Position numbers and translations under genes: made by a program. Shown here one piece after another: positions 44,919-54,116 of a DNA stretch of 64,000 bases. The notes beneath the pieces are model-generated. The model ran no database searches. It saw only the letters and a list, made by a program, of their open reading frames with translations, and was not told the origin of the DNA. The stretch spans positions 38,452 to 102,451 of the forward strand of contig NZ_FNNS01000013.1 of assembly GCF_900106795.1 (NCBI RefSeq). Direction: 5' to 3'. This DNA is from Aequorivita viscosa (GTDB taxonomy: Bacteria; Bacteroidota; Bacteroidia; Flavobacteriales; Flavobacteriaceae). How positions within the stretch are numbered: the stretch's first letter is position 1; every line of letters starts with the position of its first letter.

Positions 44919-45764
44919 ATGGTTAATTTAAACGGAAATACATGTGAAGAATCAACTCCAATTCTCACATTAAGTAATCGCGGACTCAATTATGGCGATG
45001 CAGTTTTTGAAACTTTACGATATACAGCTGGAAAAATATTTTTCTGGGAAGACCATTACTTTAGACTTATGGCTTCTATGCGAATATTGCGCATGGAAAT
45101 CCCGATGAACTTTACTATGGAATTTCTAGAATCGGAAATTGTAAAAACAATTGATGCTTCAGGAGATAAAAATGAATCACTTCGAATAAAACTTTTAGTC
45201 TGGCGTAAGGAAGGAGGAAAGTACACTCCTCAAACACGCGACATCGACTACGCAATTTCCATTGAAAAATTAGCTAATCCGTTTTATACTATAGAAGATA
45301 CCTCCTGCGAAGTAGAACTTTTTAAAGATCATTTTGTAATTGCCGATTTACTTTCAACACTTAAATCAACCAACCGACTGGTGAATATTTTGGGTAGTAT
45401 TTATGCACAGGAAAACGGGTACGCAAACTGTCTGTTGCTAAATGAGAAAAAACAAGTAATAGAAGCGCTTAATGGAAATATATTTTTGTTGAAGGGAAAT
45501 ACCGTAAAAACGCCACCACTTTCTGATGGTTGTTTAAATGGAATAACAAGAAAGCAATTGATAGAAATTATAAAAACAATTCCAGAATTTGTGTTTGAAG
45601 AAACTTCTATTTCGCCATTTGAATTGCAAAAAGCAGATGAGATTTTTGTTACGAATGTTATTTCAGGAATTATTCCAATAACCAAATATCGTAAAAAGGA
45701 ATTTGGAAATAGTTTTGCCAAAATGATACTTCCAAAACTGAGTTTAAAGGGTAGGATGAGCTAG
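44919..45764 (+). CDS. Aminotransferase class IV (PabC/branched-chain type)
   Basis: 281-residue fold-type IV PLP enzyme. The class motif NRGLNYGDAVFETLR is at about 21-35. The PLP lysine is in LSTLKSTNRL, with ALNGNIFLLKGN and GCLNGITRKQLIEI matching the cofactor-phosphate region. The family includes 4-amino-4-deoxychorismate lyase (folate), D-amino-acid and branched-chain aminotransferases. Sequence features favour a PabC-like lyase, without certainty. Its ATG directly follows a terminator hairpin's T-run. It overlaps the convergent yqgE by four bases at the 3' end. Confidence 0.87.
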   Translation: MVNLNGNTCEESTPILTLSNRGLNYGDAVFETLRYTAGKIFFWEDHYFRLMASMRILRMEIPMNFTMEFLESEIVKTIDASGDKNESLRIKLLVWRKEGGKYTPQTRDIDYAISIEKLANPFYTIEDTSCEVELFKDHFVIADLLSTLKSTNRLVNILGSIYAQENGYANCLLLNEKKQVIEALNGNIFLLKGNTVKTPPLSDGCLNGITRKQLIEIIKTIPEFVFEETSISPFELQKADEIFVTNVISGIIPITKYRKKEFGNSFAKMILPKLSLKGRMS

Positions 45765-46321
45765 TTAAGTGCTGGATTTTCGGGAGCATTAGACCACAGT
45801 AGATAGTCGCCACCAAACTCCCGCATTTTTTCTTTCCAGAAATTGACATCTGTTTTGCCAATAATACTGTTGTGATAGGTATTGGGAGCAACAACCCAAC
45901 TATTAATTTCCAATTCCTGTTCTAATTGATTGCTTTCCCAGCCTGAATACCCAAGAAAAAATCGAATCTGATCTTTTCTAAGCTTATTATCTTTTAATAA
46001 ATCTAAAATAGCGCCAAAATCGCCACCCCAATATACACCATCGGAAATTTCTATGCTGTCTGGAATTATTTCAGGAATACAGTGGATAAAATACAGATTG
46101 TCTTGTTCAACTGGGCCTCCATTATATACAGGTAAATCGGAGCTTATTTCCGGTACAAAGTCTTTTAACTTATATGGAAGTGGTTTATTTAAGATAAAAC
46201 CTACGGATCCACTCTTGTCGTATTCAGCTAAAAGCACGACAGAGCGATTAAAAGATACATCACCAATAATAGATGGTTCGGCAACCAATAAAAGTCCTTT
46301 TGCTGGGTTTAATATGGTCAT
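45761..46321 (-). CDS. YqgE/AlgH family protein
   Basis: A 186-residue protein of the UPF0301 family. Family blocks: KGLLLVAEPSIIGDVSFNRS, VVLLAEYDKSGSVGFILNKPL, YNGGPVEQDNLYFIH and FFLGYSGWESNQLEQEL. The function is unknown; AlgH was linked to alginate regulation in Pseudomonas, but that is not general. The gene overlaps the end of the aminotransferase IV gene by four bases on the opposite strand, so their messages are complementary at their ends. Confidence 0.92.
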   Translation of the reverse strand: MTILNPAKGLLLVAEPSIIGDVSFNRSVVLLAEYDKSGSVGFILNKPLPYKLKDFVPEISSDLPVYNGGPVEQDNLYFIHCIPEIIPDSIEISDGVYWGGDFGAILDLLKDNKLRKDQIRFFLGYSGWESNQLEQELEINSWVVAPNTYHNSIIGKTDVNFWKEKMREFGGDYLLWSNAPENPALN

Positions 46322-46670
46322 AGTTTATTTTTGGTAAAATAAATCTAAGTAATAATTTTTTAATTGCCAAAAATTAAACCAATTGAAATTAAAATTGCTT
46401 TAAAAGTAATGAAACTTAAAAAGCAGTATTACAAATCTTGATTGACCGCAACACATCATAATGCTGTGAGTTGTGACATTATAACAACTTTTATATGTAG
46501 TCTCAAATAGTAAATACTTTTTTTATTCTGCGTTAATCACCGTAATCTGTGGGATATCTTTCGCATTCTCAGATTTTTGGTTCCCGCTGATCTCGCAGAT
46601 ACTCGCAGACTTTTTTACTTGTATGGCAAAAAGCGGATATACAATTACAAATCTAAATTATTGTGAATAT
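46322..46670. other. Intergenic region with degenerate inverted CTGCG words
   Basis: No gene. At 46527-46554 and 46582-46609 are two opposed 28-base segments built from CTGCG/ATC words (TCTGCG at one end, GGGA at the other), which match at about 19 of 28 positions when one is inverted. The right half also reads as direct words GCTGATCTC, GCAGATACTC, GCAGACTT. Confidence 0.5.
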
Positions 46671-46705
46671 AAAAAAAATCCCTCTTTTTTTGAAGAAGGA
46701 TTTTT
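46671..46705 (-). terminator. Intrinsic terminator of hup
   Basis: On the minus strand AAAAATCC...GGATTTTT forms a stem followed by a run of eight T residues, 24 bases after the hup stop codon. Confidence 0.8.
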
Positions 46706-46728
46706 ACAGTGTAAAATGTTGTCTACAA

Positions 46729-47001
46729 TTAGTTTACGCTGCTTTGTAAATCCGACCCAGCTTTAAATTTTACCACATTTTTAGCGGCAATTTTAATAGT
46801 CTTACCAGTTTGAGGGTTTCTCCCTTCACGAGCGGCTCTTTTTGATACTGACCAAGATCCAAAGCCTACAAGAGATACTCTATTTCCGTTTTTCAGCGAT
46901 CCTTCAACGTTGCCTAAGAAAGATTCTAATGCTTTCTTAGCAGCAGCTTTAGTAATTCCGGCATCAGCTGCCATTGCATCGATTAAATCTGATTTGTTCA
47001 T
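46729..47001 (-). CDS. hup: HU family DNA-binding protein
   Basis: A 90-residue histone-like protein, standard HU length, which bends and compacts DNA as a dimer. It begins MNKSDLIDAMAADAGITKAAAKKAL and carries the beta-arm signature GFGSWSVSKRAAREGRNPQTGK with the intercalating Pro in RNPQTG. The C-terminus KNVVKFKAGSDLQSSVN is typical. Monocistronic with a strong promoter and terminator, as expected for an abundant protein. Confidence 0.95.
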   Translation of the reverse strand: MNKSDLIDAMAADAGITKAAAKKALESFLGNVEGSLKNGNRVSLVGFGSWSVSKRAAREGRNPQTGKTIKIAAKNVVKFKAGSDLQSSVN

Positions 47002-47047
47002 AATTCTTTTAATTAAATTGTTGGTTAAACTTCGATTAATTGCTCTA

Positions 47048-47078
47048 CAAATTTATAAGGATTATCCGTTCAAGCAAG
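47048..47078 (-). promoter_or_regulatory. hup promoter: TAAATTTG (-7) and CTTG (-33)
   Basis: On the minus strand TAnnTTTG at 47048-47055 and CTTG at 47075-47078 are separated by 19 bases, the spacing expected for Bacteroidota promoters. The leader is about 40 bases. Confidence 0.7.
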
Positions 47079-47181
47079 AAAGGACGCACTAAATCGAGAA
47101 TTTTGTTAATAACTTTGGCTATTTGTTAATAAACCTGACGCAATGATTGTGGTTTTAAGCCAAATCAATGCTGACAAGGGT

Positions 47182-48132
47182 TCACGATAGTTTGGCATCT
47201 ACATCAAACGTATATCCATTTAAAAGTGAAGAAATGTCCATTTTGCGTTTTCCAGGCAACTGAATTTCTTTTAAATTAATATATCCGTCTTGGCAGGCTA
47301 CTTTTAATTCCTTTTTTAAAATCTGAAGGCTTCCGGGCTCCAATTGATGTTTGTCTTTTTCAAATTGAGCAGAATATATTTTTGTCTTTAAATTCTCGTC
47401 TTTATTTTCAAGAATTGTCCAAGCTACAGGATATGGGGAGAGCCCTCTAATAAAAGCATCGATTGCTGCTCCGGGTTGCGACCAATCAATTCGAGTGTTC
47501 TCTGGTGTAAGTTTCGGTGCTTCTTTTAAGCTATCGTTTTGTGGTTGCGGAATTGGGTTAACCGCATCATTTTCTATTAACGATAATGTTTCAATTACAA
47601 GTTCGCTTCCTATTCCCATTAATTTGTCGTGAAGACTTCCAACGGTTTCTCTAGATTCAATAGCAACTTCTTTGTTTGCAATTATTGATCCTGTGTCTAT
47701 TTTTTCATCGATAAAGAAGGTAGTAACTCCCGTTTTTTCCTCGTTATTAATAATAGCCCAATTTATCGGTGCTGCACCTCTATATTGTGGTAGAAGGGAT
47801 GCGTGGAGATTAAATGTGCCGTATTCGGGCATTTGCCATACTACTTTAGGCAGCATTCTGAAAGCGACAACAACTTGAAGATTGGCATTCAAACCCTTCA
47901 GTTCTTTTAAAAACGTTTCGTCTTTTAAATTAGTTGGTTGTAATATTTTCAAATTCTGGGAAAGTGCGTATTCTTTTACTGCCGAAGCCATTAATTTACG
48001 TCCTCTTCCGGCAGGTCTGTCTGGTGCTGTAATTACACCCACAATATTCTTTCCTGAGTCTACAATTTGTTGTAAAACCCCAACTGCAAAATCAGGGGTT
48101 CCCATAAATATGATTCTTAAATCTTTTGACAT
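47182..48132 (-). CDS. fmt: Methionyl-tRNA formyltransferase
   Basis: Formylates initiator Met-tRNA using 10-formyl-THF. 316 residues. Motifs: RIIFMGTPDFAVGVL at the start, FNLHASLLPQYRGAAPINWAI (in two parts: NLHASLLPQYRG and AAPINWAI) with the catalytic Asn-His-Asp triad, EEKTGVTTFFIDEKIDTG, and the C-terminal OB-fold domain. RKLMASAVKEYA fits the THF-binding loop. It follows recQ by five bases on the same strand. Confidence 0.96.
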   Translation of the reverse strand: MSKDLRIIFMGTPDFAVGVLQQIVDSGKNIVGVITAPDRPAGRGRKLMASAVKEYALSQNLKILQPTNLKDETFLKELKGLNANLQVVVAFRMLPKVVWQMPEYGTFNLHASLLPQYRGAAPINWAIINNEEKTGVTTFFIDEKIDTGSIIANKEVAIESRETVGSLHDKLMGIGSELVIETLSLIENDAVNPIPQPQNDSLKEAPKLTPENTRIDWSQPGAAIDAFIRGLSPYPVAWTILENKDENLKTKIYSAQFEKDKHQLEPGSLQILKKELKVACQDGYINLKEIQLPGKRKMDISSLLNGYTFDVDAKLS

Positions 48133-48137
48133 TTTTA

Positions 48138-50036
48138 CTATTTTAAATAAAACTGATTCTTCGGGGTAATTCCTATTCTTCCTGCATCCATTAAAAGCTT
48201 GATCACTTTCAATATGTTATCTTCAGAAAAATGAAGTCTTTCTGATATTTCTCTAGAAGTTAAATCCCTGCCTTCTAATAGCGCAAGAATTTGTTTGGCA
48301 ACCTCTTTAACTTCATCTTTAGACAACTTTGTGGTTTTAGGTCTACAAACCGAACAAACTCCACACTTGGTTGCTGTAGTTTCGCCAAAATATGAAACTA
48401 ATTGCATACTCCTACAGGTTTCAGTATTTTCAATATACTGTAACATGGAATTAACCTGAGCTTTTTTCTTATTATTCAATGTGGTTACTTCGCGCGAAAC
48501 CACGTTTATCGTTTTATCATCTTCGCGAGGTAATAAAAAAGTTAGGGTAGCATCGGTTGTTTGTAGTGTTAACTCTAAAACTTGATCACGTTCCATTTTT
48601 TTTAGAATGGCAATCACTTTTTCAATAGACTGTCCAGTTTTGGCTACAACCAAATCAAGGTTTATGGCGGTAGGCATTTCAAAAATTCCGCCGTACATCC
48701 TCAAAATTGTCTTTCCAATTATTGAGGTGGCCATATCCCTTTCAAAATAATTCAGCAGTTTTTCTGAAGAAACCAAAAACTGTAACACAGATTTTCGTCC
48801 AAATTCTTGTGAAAGTTGGATGATTCCTAACCTGTCAAAGCTATTTAATGCGTTATACGCCAAAATAGGATTAAGGCTGTACGTGCTGCAAAATTCGGAA
48901 AAATTAAAATTGTGTTTGGTGAATTCTCCTTCGCCATACGGAATTTGGAAATAGTTATTTAGCGTGCGGTATATTTTTTTAAGTTCTGATGGATTTGGCA
49001 GCGATTCTACAAACTGCTTCTGCACATAGATTTTATCGTATTCATTATAAAGAAGAACCGCTACCGCTGGCGCTCCATCTCGACCTGCACGTCCCGCTTC
49101 TTGAAAATAACCTTCAATACTTTCTGGAATTTGAAGGTGAATTACAAAACGCACATCTGGATGATCTATTCCCATGCCAAACGCATTGGTAGCAACCATC
49201 GTCGAAACTTGTCCGTTGCGCCACGTTTTTAATTTTTCAGATTTTTCCTTTGCCGAAATACCGCCGTGATAATGCGTTGCTGAAATTCCTAAAATATTAA
49301 GTTGATCGCTTATTTCTACAGAGCTTTTCCTGCTACGTACATAAACAATTGCAGAGCCCGGATTGTTTTTAAGCAATTGTTCGGCTCTGTATAATTTATC
49401 ATCTTCTTCGAAAACCTGGTAGGAAAGATTTTTTCGAACAAACGAATTTTTAAAAATAGCAGGAAGTTCGAGTTGCAATTCTGAGATAGTATCTTCCAAA
49501 ACCTCTGTTGTCGCAGTAGCTGTGAGTGCGATAAAAGGAGTTACAGGTTGCAATTTGCGTAGAATAGTTATGTTTTTGTACGCAGGTCTAAAATCGTTTC
49601 CCCATTGCGAAATACAGTGTGCTTCATCTACGGCAATTAGATTAACCTTCATCTGCCGAATGTAGTTTTGAACTATTTCTTGCTGTAGCCTTTCTGGTGA
49701 AAGGTATAGGAATTTATAATTGCCATAAAGGGCGTTGTCTAAGGTAGCGTTCAAGTCGTTAAATGAAATTCCCCCCGTAATTTTTATGGCTTTAATTCCA
49801 CGTTCTTTTAAAGCATTTACTTGATCGCTCATTAGGGCTACCAATGGCGAAACAACTATACAAATGCCATCCATTGCCAAGGCTGGCAATTGAAAACAGA
49901 GCGATTTTCCACCACCGGTTGGCAGTAGCGCGACAGTATCCTTTCCATTTAACACCGAGGTTATAATATCCTCCTGCAACGGCCTGAACGAAGAATACCC
50001 CCAATATTCGAGTAGGATGTCGCGGATCGGTTTCAA
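48138..50036 (-). CDS. recQ: ATP-dependent DNA helicase RecQ
   Basis: 3'-5' helicase for recombination and repair. 632 residues. Motif I LLPTGGGKSLCFQLPAL, motif II DEAHC with ISQWGNDFRP (aromatic-rich loop), motif VI QEAGRAGRDG. The zinc-binding cysteines are in CRSMQLVSYFGETTATKCGVC (Cys cluster near 560-580), followed by a winged-helix ending LHFSEDNILKVIKLL. The HRDC domain of E. coli RecQ is absent, as in many Bacteroidota. It overlaps the upstream AAA gene by four bases and precedes fmt by five. Confidence 0.95.
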   Translation of the reverse strand: MKPIRDILLEYWGYSSFRPLQEDIITSVLNGKDTVALLPTGGGKSLCFQLPALAMDGICIVVSPLVALMSDQVNALKERGIKAIKITGGISFNDLNATLDNALYGNYKFLYLSPERLQQEIVQNYIRQMKVNLIAVDEAHCISQWGNDFRPAYKNITILRKLQPVTPFIALTATATTEVLEDTISELQLELPAIFKNSFVRKNLSYQVFEEDDKLYRAEQLLKNNPGSAIVYVRSRKSSVEISDQLNILGISATHYHGGISAKEKSEKLKTWRNGQVSTMVATNAFGMGIDHPDVRFVIHLQIPESIEGYFQEAGRAGRDGAPAVAVLLYNEYDKIYVQKQFVESLPNPSELKKIYRTLNNYFQIPYGEGEFTKHNFNFSEFCSTYSLNPILAYNALNSFDRLGIIQLSQEFGRKSVLQFLVSSEKLLNYFERDMATSIIGKTILRMYGGIFEMPTAINLDLVVAKTGQSIEKVIAILKKMERDQVLELTLQTTDATLTFLLPREDDKTINVVSREVTTLNNKKKAQVNSMLQYIENTETCRSMQLVSYFGETTATKCGVCSVCRPKTTKLSKDEVKEVAKQILALLEGRDLTSREISERLHFSEDNILKVIKLLMDAGRIGITPKNQFYLK

Positions 50037-50578
50037 TAGTCGGTTTTAAGTTTATCGAGGATGTATTGCACCCTGTCTTTTATAGTCCCAACAGGCACTT
50101 CATGAACGTGATATCCATATTCTTCATATCCTTTTTTAAGGTAGTCAAATATTTTTTCGGCCTGCTCAAACGATTCGTAGCGTTCGTTATCTTGTTGGTA
50201 AATATCTTCCCAAGGCGGCAATACGAAAATAGCATCGTATTTATGTTTTAAGCAAGGGGCCGAAAAGCTATCAGGATAAGTTATTTCGGCAAAATCCATA
50301 TAAGCAGTAACGTCTGGCATGCCCCGGTCGTAGAAAAGTGTGGCAGAAGTACATTCTTCGCCTTGGTGAAATTGTTTTAATCTGCCTTCTAATAACTTCT
50401 CACTAAAGAGTAGGGGCTGTTCTAAAAATAATTGGTCAATGCCTTGTTCTTGAGCTTCCCGGGTAACATCCCTAGAAATTTCGTGCATTACAAAATGACC
50501 TTCCTGTTCAAGAAATTTGATTAATGCTGTTTTTCCCGAGCCTGGTCCTCCTGTGATTACGATTCGTTTTGTATGCAA
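50033..50578 (-). CDS. P-loop NTPase, AAA_28 family
   Basis: A 181-residue predicted ATPase. P-loop GGPGSGKTAL (8-17), then HEISRDVTREAQEQG, a Walker-B-like LFYDRGMPDVTAYM, and a C-terminal helix region with PPWEDIYQQDNERYESFEQA. This is the AAA_28 (NadR-like kinase) pattern. The substrate is unknown. It is first in a leftward unit with recQ (four-base overlap) and fmt. Confidence 0.82.
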   Translation of the reverse strand: MHTKRIVITGGPGSGKTALIKFLEQEGHFVMHEISRDVTREAQEQGIDQLFLEQPLLFSEKLLEGRLKQFHQGEECTSATLFYDRGMPDVTAYMDFAEITYPDSFSAPCLKHKYDAIFVLPPWEDIYQQDNERYESFEQAEKIFDYLKKGYEEYGYHVHEVPVGTIKDRVQYILDKLKTDY

Positions 50579-51044
50579 TGGTTTAAATTTTACGTATTCT
50601 AATTGGTTTAAAATAATTATAGTTTTCAGCTATAAAGAAGCTTAAAACAGATATTTGCAATGTCGATGATCACTGATATTTTAGCGCTGAAATACTTAAA
50701 ACGAAATCAATATATTTTCTGAAAATGATTAAATAAAATAGGAAGCATATATTGATTTGAAAGCTGTTCTTTCAGTTATGTACAACCAGCCTTAATGCTT
50801 GTGGTCGTTAAAATATCGGTTCATAATTGAACGGTGTTGAAATTTCTACAAAGTAAGTAAATTAATATTGATGGTGAAAGTGTATATTTGTCGCTATAAA
50901 GTCAATGCCTTTAATGAAACATCCACGATTTTTTTATCCAAAGTGGATTGCATTTTCAAACTATTCATACTTATAAGTCTTTGAAGTAGTTTATTATAAA
51001 CAAAGTCGAAGCAAGTCCTTTAAAAAACAAATATTTATAGACTG
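50579..51044. other. Intergenic region, possible unannotated short transcript
   Basis: No clear gene. A perfect -7 box TATATTTG lies at 50883-50890 on the plus strand. It is followed by a 23-codon open frame at 50905-50976 (MPLMKHPRFFYPKWIAFSNY...). No terminator or RNA structure was recognised. Confidence 0.35.
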
Positions 51045-51335
51045 ATGAAACAGGACAAAAAAACAAAAGAGTTTTACGAACGATTACAGAAACAATTAGA
51101 AGAAGACACCACGTGGCCTTCTCCATATTTATTTAAATTTATTGTGCCTGCTGAAAATGAAAAAATTGCCGAAATTCGGTCTATTTTTGATGATGTAGAA
51201 GCCGATATAATTACACGGGACTCTACCAAGGGAAATTACACAAGTGTTTCCGTTAGGGTCACCTTAGATTCTCCACAACAAGTCGTAAAAAAATATATTG
51301 AAGTTTCTAACGTTGAAGGCGTTATTTCCTTATAA
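51045..51335 (+). CDS. DUF493 (YbeD-like) protein
   Basis: A 96-residue ACT-like small regulatory protein. Family features: WPSPYLFKFIVPAENEKIAEI, then TRDSTKGNYTSVSVRVTLDS and VVKKYIEVSNVEGVISL. In E. coli YbeD lies between dacA and lipB and is proposed to be an allosteric domain; no such neighbours occur here. Followed after about 70 bases by the DUF4290 gene and murA. Confidence 0.88.
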   Translation: MKQDKKTKEFYERLQKQLEEDTTWPSPYLFKFIVPAENEKIAEIRSIFDDVEADIITRDSTKGNYTSVSVRVTLDSPQQVVKKYIEVSNVEGVISL

Positions 51336-51406
51336 TTTTATTATTTTGCAGACGAAAGAAACTCTTGTCTTTCCTATTATTTAATCCCCCGAATAACTAT
51401 AACATT

Positions 51407-52072
51407 TTGACACACGAAGTAGGACAATTTCAATATAATTTAGAATACAATACTGAACGCCCGCATCTTAACATTCCTGAATATGGTCGCCACATCCAAA
51501 AAATGGTGGATTACGCCGTTGGAATAGAAGATAGGCAGGAGCGTAACAAAACAGTTAAAGGTATAATCGCGGTAATGGGCAATCTAAACCCTCATTTACG
51601 CGACGTTCCAGATTTTCAGCACATGCTGTGGGATCAATTGTTCATAATTTCAGATTTTAACTTGGATGTTGATTCCCCGTTTCCAATTCCTTCTAAAGAG
51701 GAACTTATGGAACGTCCTGAACCATTAAAGTATCCACAAAACTATCCGAAATATCGTTTTTATGGCAATAACATAAAGCGAATGATCGATGTGGCAAACA
51801 GTTGGGAAGATGGCGATAAAAAAGATGGCTTAGTGCTTACTATTGCTAACCATATGAAAAAAAGCTTTCTTAATTGGAACAAGGATACGGTTGAAGACGA
51901 TGTAATATTTAAGCATCTTTTTGAATTATCTGGTGGGAAAATTAACCTTATGAATGCTGATGAAGATTTGAGCGATGCCACAGATTTATTGAAGAGCAAA
52001 AAACGGTATGCTACCAGTTCATCAAAGAAAAGCAACAAATCATCTAGCAATCGTAATCGCAAACGCTACTAA
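51407..52072 (+). CDS. DUF4290 domain protein (TTG start)
   Basis: 221 residues from TTG 51407. The block NLEYNTERPHLNIPEYGRH begins the family domain, followed by VDYAVGIEDRQERNKTV, GIIAVMGNLNPHLRDVPDF and KYRFYGNNIKRMIDVA. The C-terminus is a basic Ser/Lys/Arg-rich tail (SSSKKSNKSSSNRNRKRY). No ATG exists in frame before the domain; TTG 51407 and TTG 51365 are the only starts. DUF4290 is restricted to Bacteroidota and its function is unknown. It precedes murA by 18 bases and is probably co-transcribed with it. Confidence 0.85.
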   Translation: MTHEVGQFQYNLEYNTERPHLNIPEYGRHIQKMVDYAVGIEDRQERNKTVKGIIAVMGNLNPHLRDVPDFQHMLWDQLFIISDFNLDVDSPFPIPSKEELMERPEPLKYPQNYPKYRFYGNNIKRMIDVANSWEDGDKKDGLVLTIANHMKKSFLNWNKDTVEDDVIFKHLFELSGGKINLMNADEDLSDATDLLKSKKRYATSSSKKSNKSSSNRNRKRY

Positions 52073-52090
52073 CGACATTTTTTAATATTT

Positions 52091-53404
52091 ATGGGAACAT
52101 TTCAAATTGAAGGAGGACATAGCCTGAAAGGCGAAATTATACCTCAAGGAGCCAAAAATGAAGCACTGCAAATTCTGTGCGCAGTATTATTGACTTCAGA
52201 GAAAGTTATAATCGAGAATATTCCTGATATTGTTGATGTAAATAAACTTATTACAATTCTTGAAAACTTAGGCGTAAAAATTCAGAAACAAGCAAAGGGA
52301 ACGTTTTCTTTTATTGCTGACGATATTAATCTGAGCTATCTCGAATCTGATTTATTTAAAGAAGAGGGAAGTTCACTTCGAGGTTCTATCATGATTGTAG
52401 GGCCCTTATTGGCGCGTTTTGGTAAAGGTTATATCCCAAGACCTGGAGGAGACAAAATTGGTCGCAGAAGATTAGATACCCATTTTCAAGGTTTTATAAA
52501 TCTTGGTGCCGAATTTAGATATAATAGAGAAGAGCGATTCTACGGTGTTGAAGCCCCAGAAGGACTAAAAGGCGCGTATATGCTTCTTGACCAAGCTTCT
52601 GTTACAGGAACGGCAAACATTATTATGGCTGCCGTTTTGGCTAAAGGAACGACAACTATTTACAACGCTGCGTGCGAACCGTATATTCAACAACTATGTA
52701 AAATGTTGAATTCAATGGGAGCAAACATTAGTGGTGTTGGCTCTAATTTATTGGTTATAGAGGGAGTTACATCGCTTAATGGATGTAACCATCGCGTACT
52801 GCCCGATATGATTGAAATAGGAAGTTGGATTGGTTTGGCGGCAATGACCCGCAGTGAATTAACCATTAAAGATGTAAGTTGGGAAAACTTAGGAATTATT
52901 CCTGAAACCTTTAGGAAATTAGGAATTACATTAAATAAAGTTGGAGACGACATTCATATTCCCGCTCAAGAGGAATACGAAATACAAGGGTATATAGATG
53001 GCTCTATTTTAACTGTTGCCGATGCACCGTGGCCAGGATTTACGCCAGACCTTCTTAGTATTGTTTTAGTTATGTGTACTCAAGCAAAAGGAAGTGTACT
53101 TATTCACCAAAAAATGTTTGAAAGCCGATTGTTTTTTGTTGATAAACTGATTGATATGGGCGCCAAGATTATTCTTTGCGATCCGCATAGAGCAACAGTA
53201 ATTGGGCATAATTTTAAATCAAGTTTGCGAGCTACAACGATGGTTTCTCCAGATATTCGAGCAGGAATTTCTTTATTAATAGCGGCACTTTCTGCTGAAG
53301 GGAATAGTACCATTCACAATATTGAACAAATTGATAGGGGCTATGAAAACATTGTAGAACGATTACAAGCTATAGGTGCTAAAATAACTAGGACAGATTC
53401 TTAA
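52091..53404 (+). CDS. murA: UDP-N-acetylglucosamine 1-carboxyvinyltransferase (Cys-to-Asp active site)
   Basis: First committed enzyme of peptidoglycan synthesis; transfers enolpyruvate from PEP to UDP-GlcNAc. 437 residues with the inside-out alpha/beta barrel. N-terminal GAKNEALQILCA matches the KN substrate motif. In the mobile active-site loop the usual GGCxIG reads PGGDKIGRRRLDTHF: Asp121 replaces the Cys alkylated by fosfomycin. Other motifs are RGSIMIVGPLLARFG, RVLPDMIEIGSWIG and SPDIRAGISLLIAAL. Located after DUF4290; murB, the next enzyme, is at the other end of the window. Confidence 0.96.
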   Translation: MGTFQIEGGHSLKGEIIPQGAKNEALQILCAVLLTSEKVIIENIPDIVDVNKLITILENLGVKIQKQAKGTFSFIADDINLSYLESDLFKEEGSSLRGSIMIVGPLLARFGKGYIPRPGGDKIGRRRLDTHFQGFINLGAEFRYNREERFYGVEAPEGLKGAYMLLDQASVTGTANIIMAAVLAKGTTTIYNAACEPYIQQLCKMLNSMGANISGVGSNLLVIEGVTSLNGCNHRVLPDMIEIGSWIGLAAMTRSELTIKDVSWENLGIIPETFRKLGITLNKVGDDIHIPAQEEYEIQGYIDGSILTVADAPWPGFTPDLLSIVLVMCTQAKGSVLIHQKMFESRLFFVDKLIDMGAKIILCDPHRATVIGHNFKSSLRATTMVSPDIRAGISLLIAALSAEGNSTIHNIEQIDRGYENIVERLQAIGAKITRTDS

Positions 53405-53410
53405 ACCGCT

Positions 53411-54001
53411 TTATATCTTTCGGTTCTTATTAATTTCGTCTTGAAGCTTTCTTCTAAGCTTTTGCTCTCGCTCCAAGCTTTTACGACGATGATCCTCTAA
53501 TTCTATCTCTATTTCAGCCATTTTTAGTTGGGCTGCTTTAGTGACCTTATGACTGTTTAAAAACCTGTAGAATAGAAATCCACCTACAAAAAACAACAAA
53601 ATAATTACTCCCCACATTATGGCATTATAGGTTGATTTTGAAGTAAGAACACCAAAAAGCTCAATACCATCTTCTTTTTGTTTTGACTCGGCGAGTTGTT
53701 CTTGTGTGGTTTTTAAACTTTTGCTCAAGGAGTCAATTTCAGATTTTTGGGCTTCTAAATCATTTTGTTGAGTAGCTATTTGTTTTTCTAAAGTTGCCAC
53801 AGAATCTAGAACACTACGCTTTAAGTTAGCCAGTTGCGATTTTTTAATAACCTTATATTCCTGATAACTATTGCTCTTCTCGAATGCTTCAATCATCTGA
53901 TTATTAAGCGTGTTTTTATGAACTTGAACTGAGTCCTGAGCACTAAGATGAACGGAAAATAAAAACAAAAAAGGCAAGACAAGAATTAATAACTTCTTCA
54001 T
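53411..54001 (-). CDS. Exported coiled-coil membrane protein
   Basis: A 196-residue protein: signal peptide (1-21, LVLPFLFLFSVHLSAQ), then a periplasmic coiled coil (about 60-115, SVATLEKQIATQQNDLEAQK and following), one TM helix (about 129-147, IMWGVIILLFFVGGFLFY) and a highly charged cytoplasmic C-terminal helix (EIELEDHRRKSLEREQKL). No enzymatic motif. Homologues in databases are sometimes labelled tRNA (guanine-N1)-methyltransferase, which the sequence does not support. Its role may be structural. Convergent with murA (six-base gap). Confidence 0.72.
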   Translation of the reverse strand: MKKLLILVLPFLFLFSVHLSAQDSVQVHKNTLNNQMIEAFEKSNSYQEYKVIKKSQLANLKRSVLDSVATLEKQIATQQNDLEAQKSEIDSLSKSLKTTQEQLAESKQKEDGIELFGVLTSKSTYNAIMWGVIILLFFVGGFLFYRFLNSHKVTKAAQLKMAEIEIELEDHRRKSLEREQKLRRKLQDEINKNRKI

Positions 54002-54116
54002 GATATAATTTTCTGGGCATTTGTATTTACAAGAGTAGCAAAATTGTATATGATGGCATAAAAAAACACATTATTTGCATTTATTTTAACACCATTTCTT
54101 TCAGAAATACTTGAAC

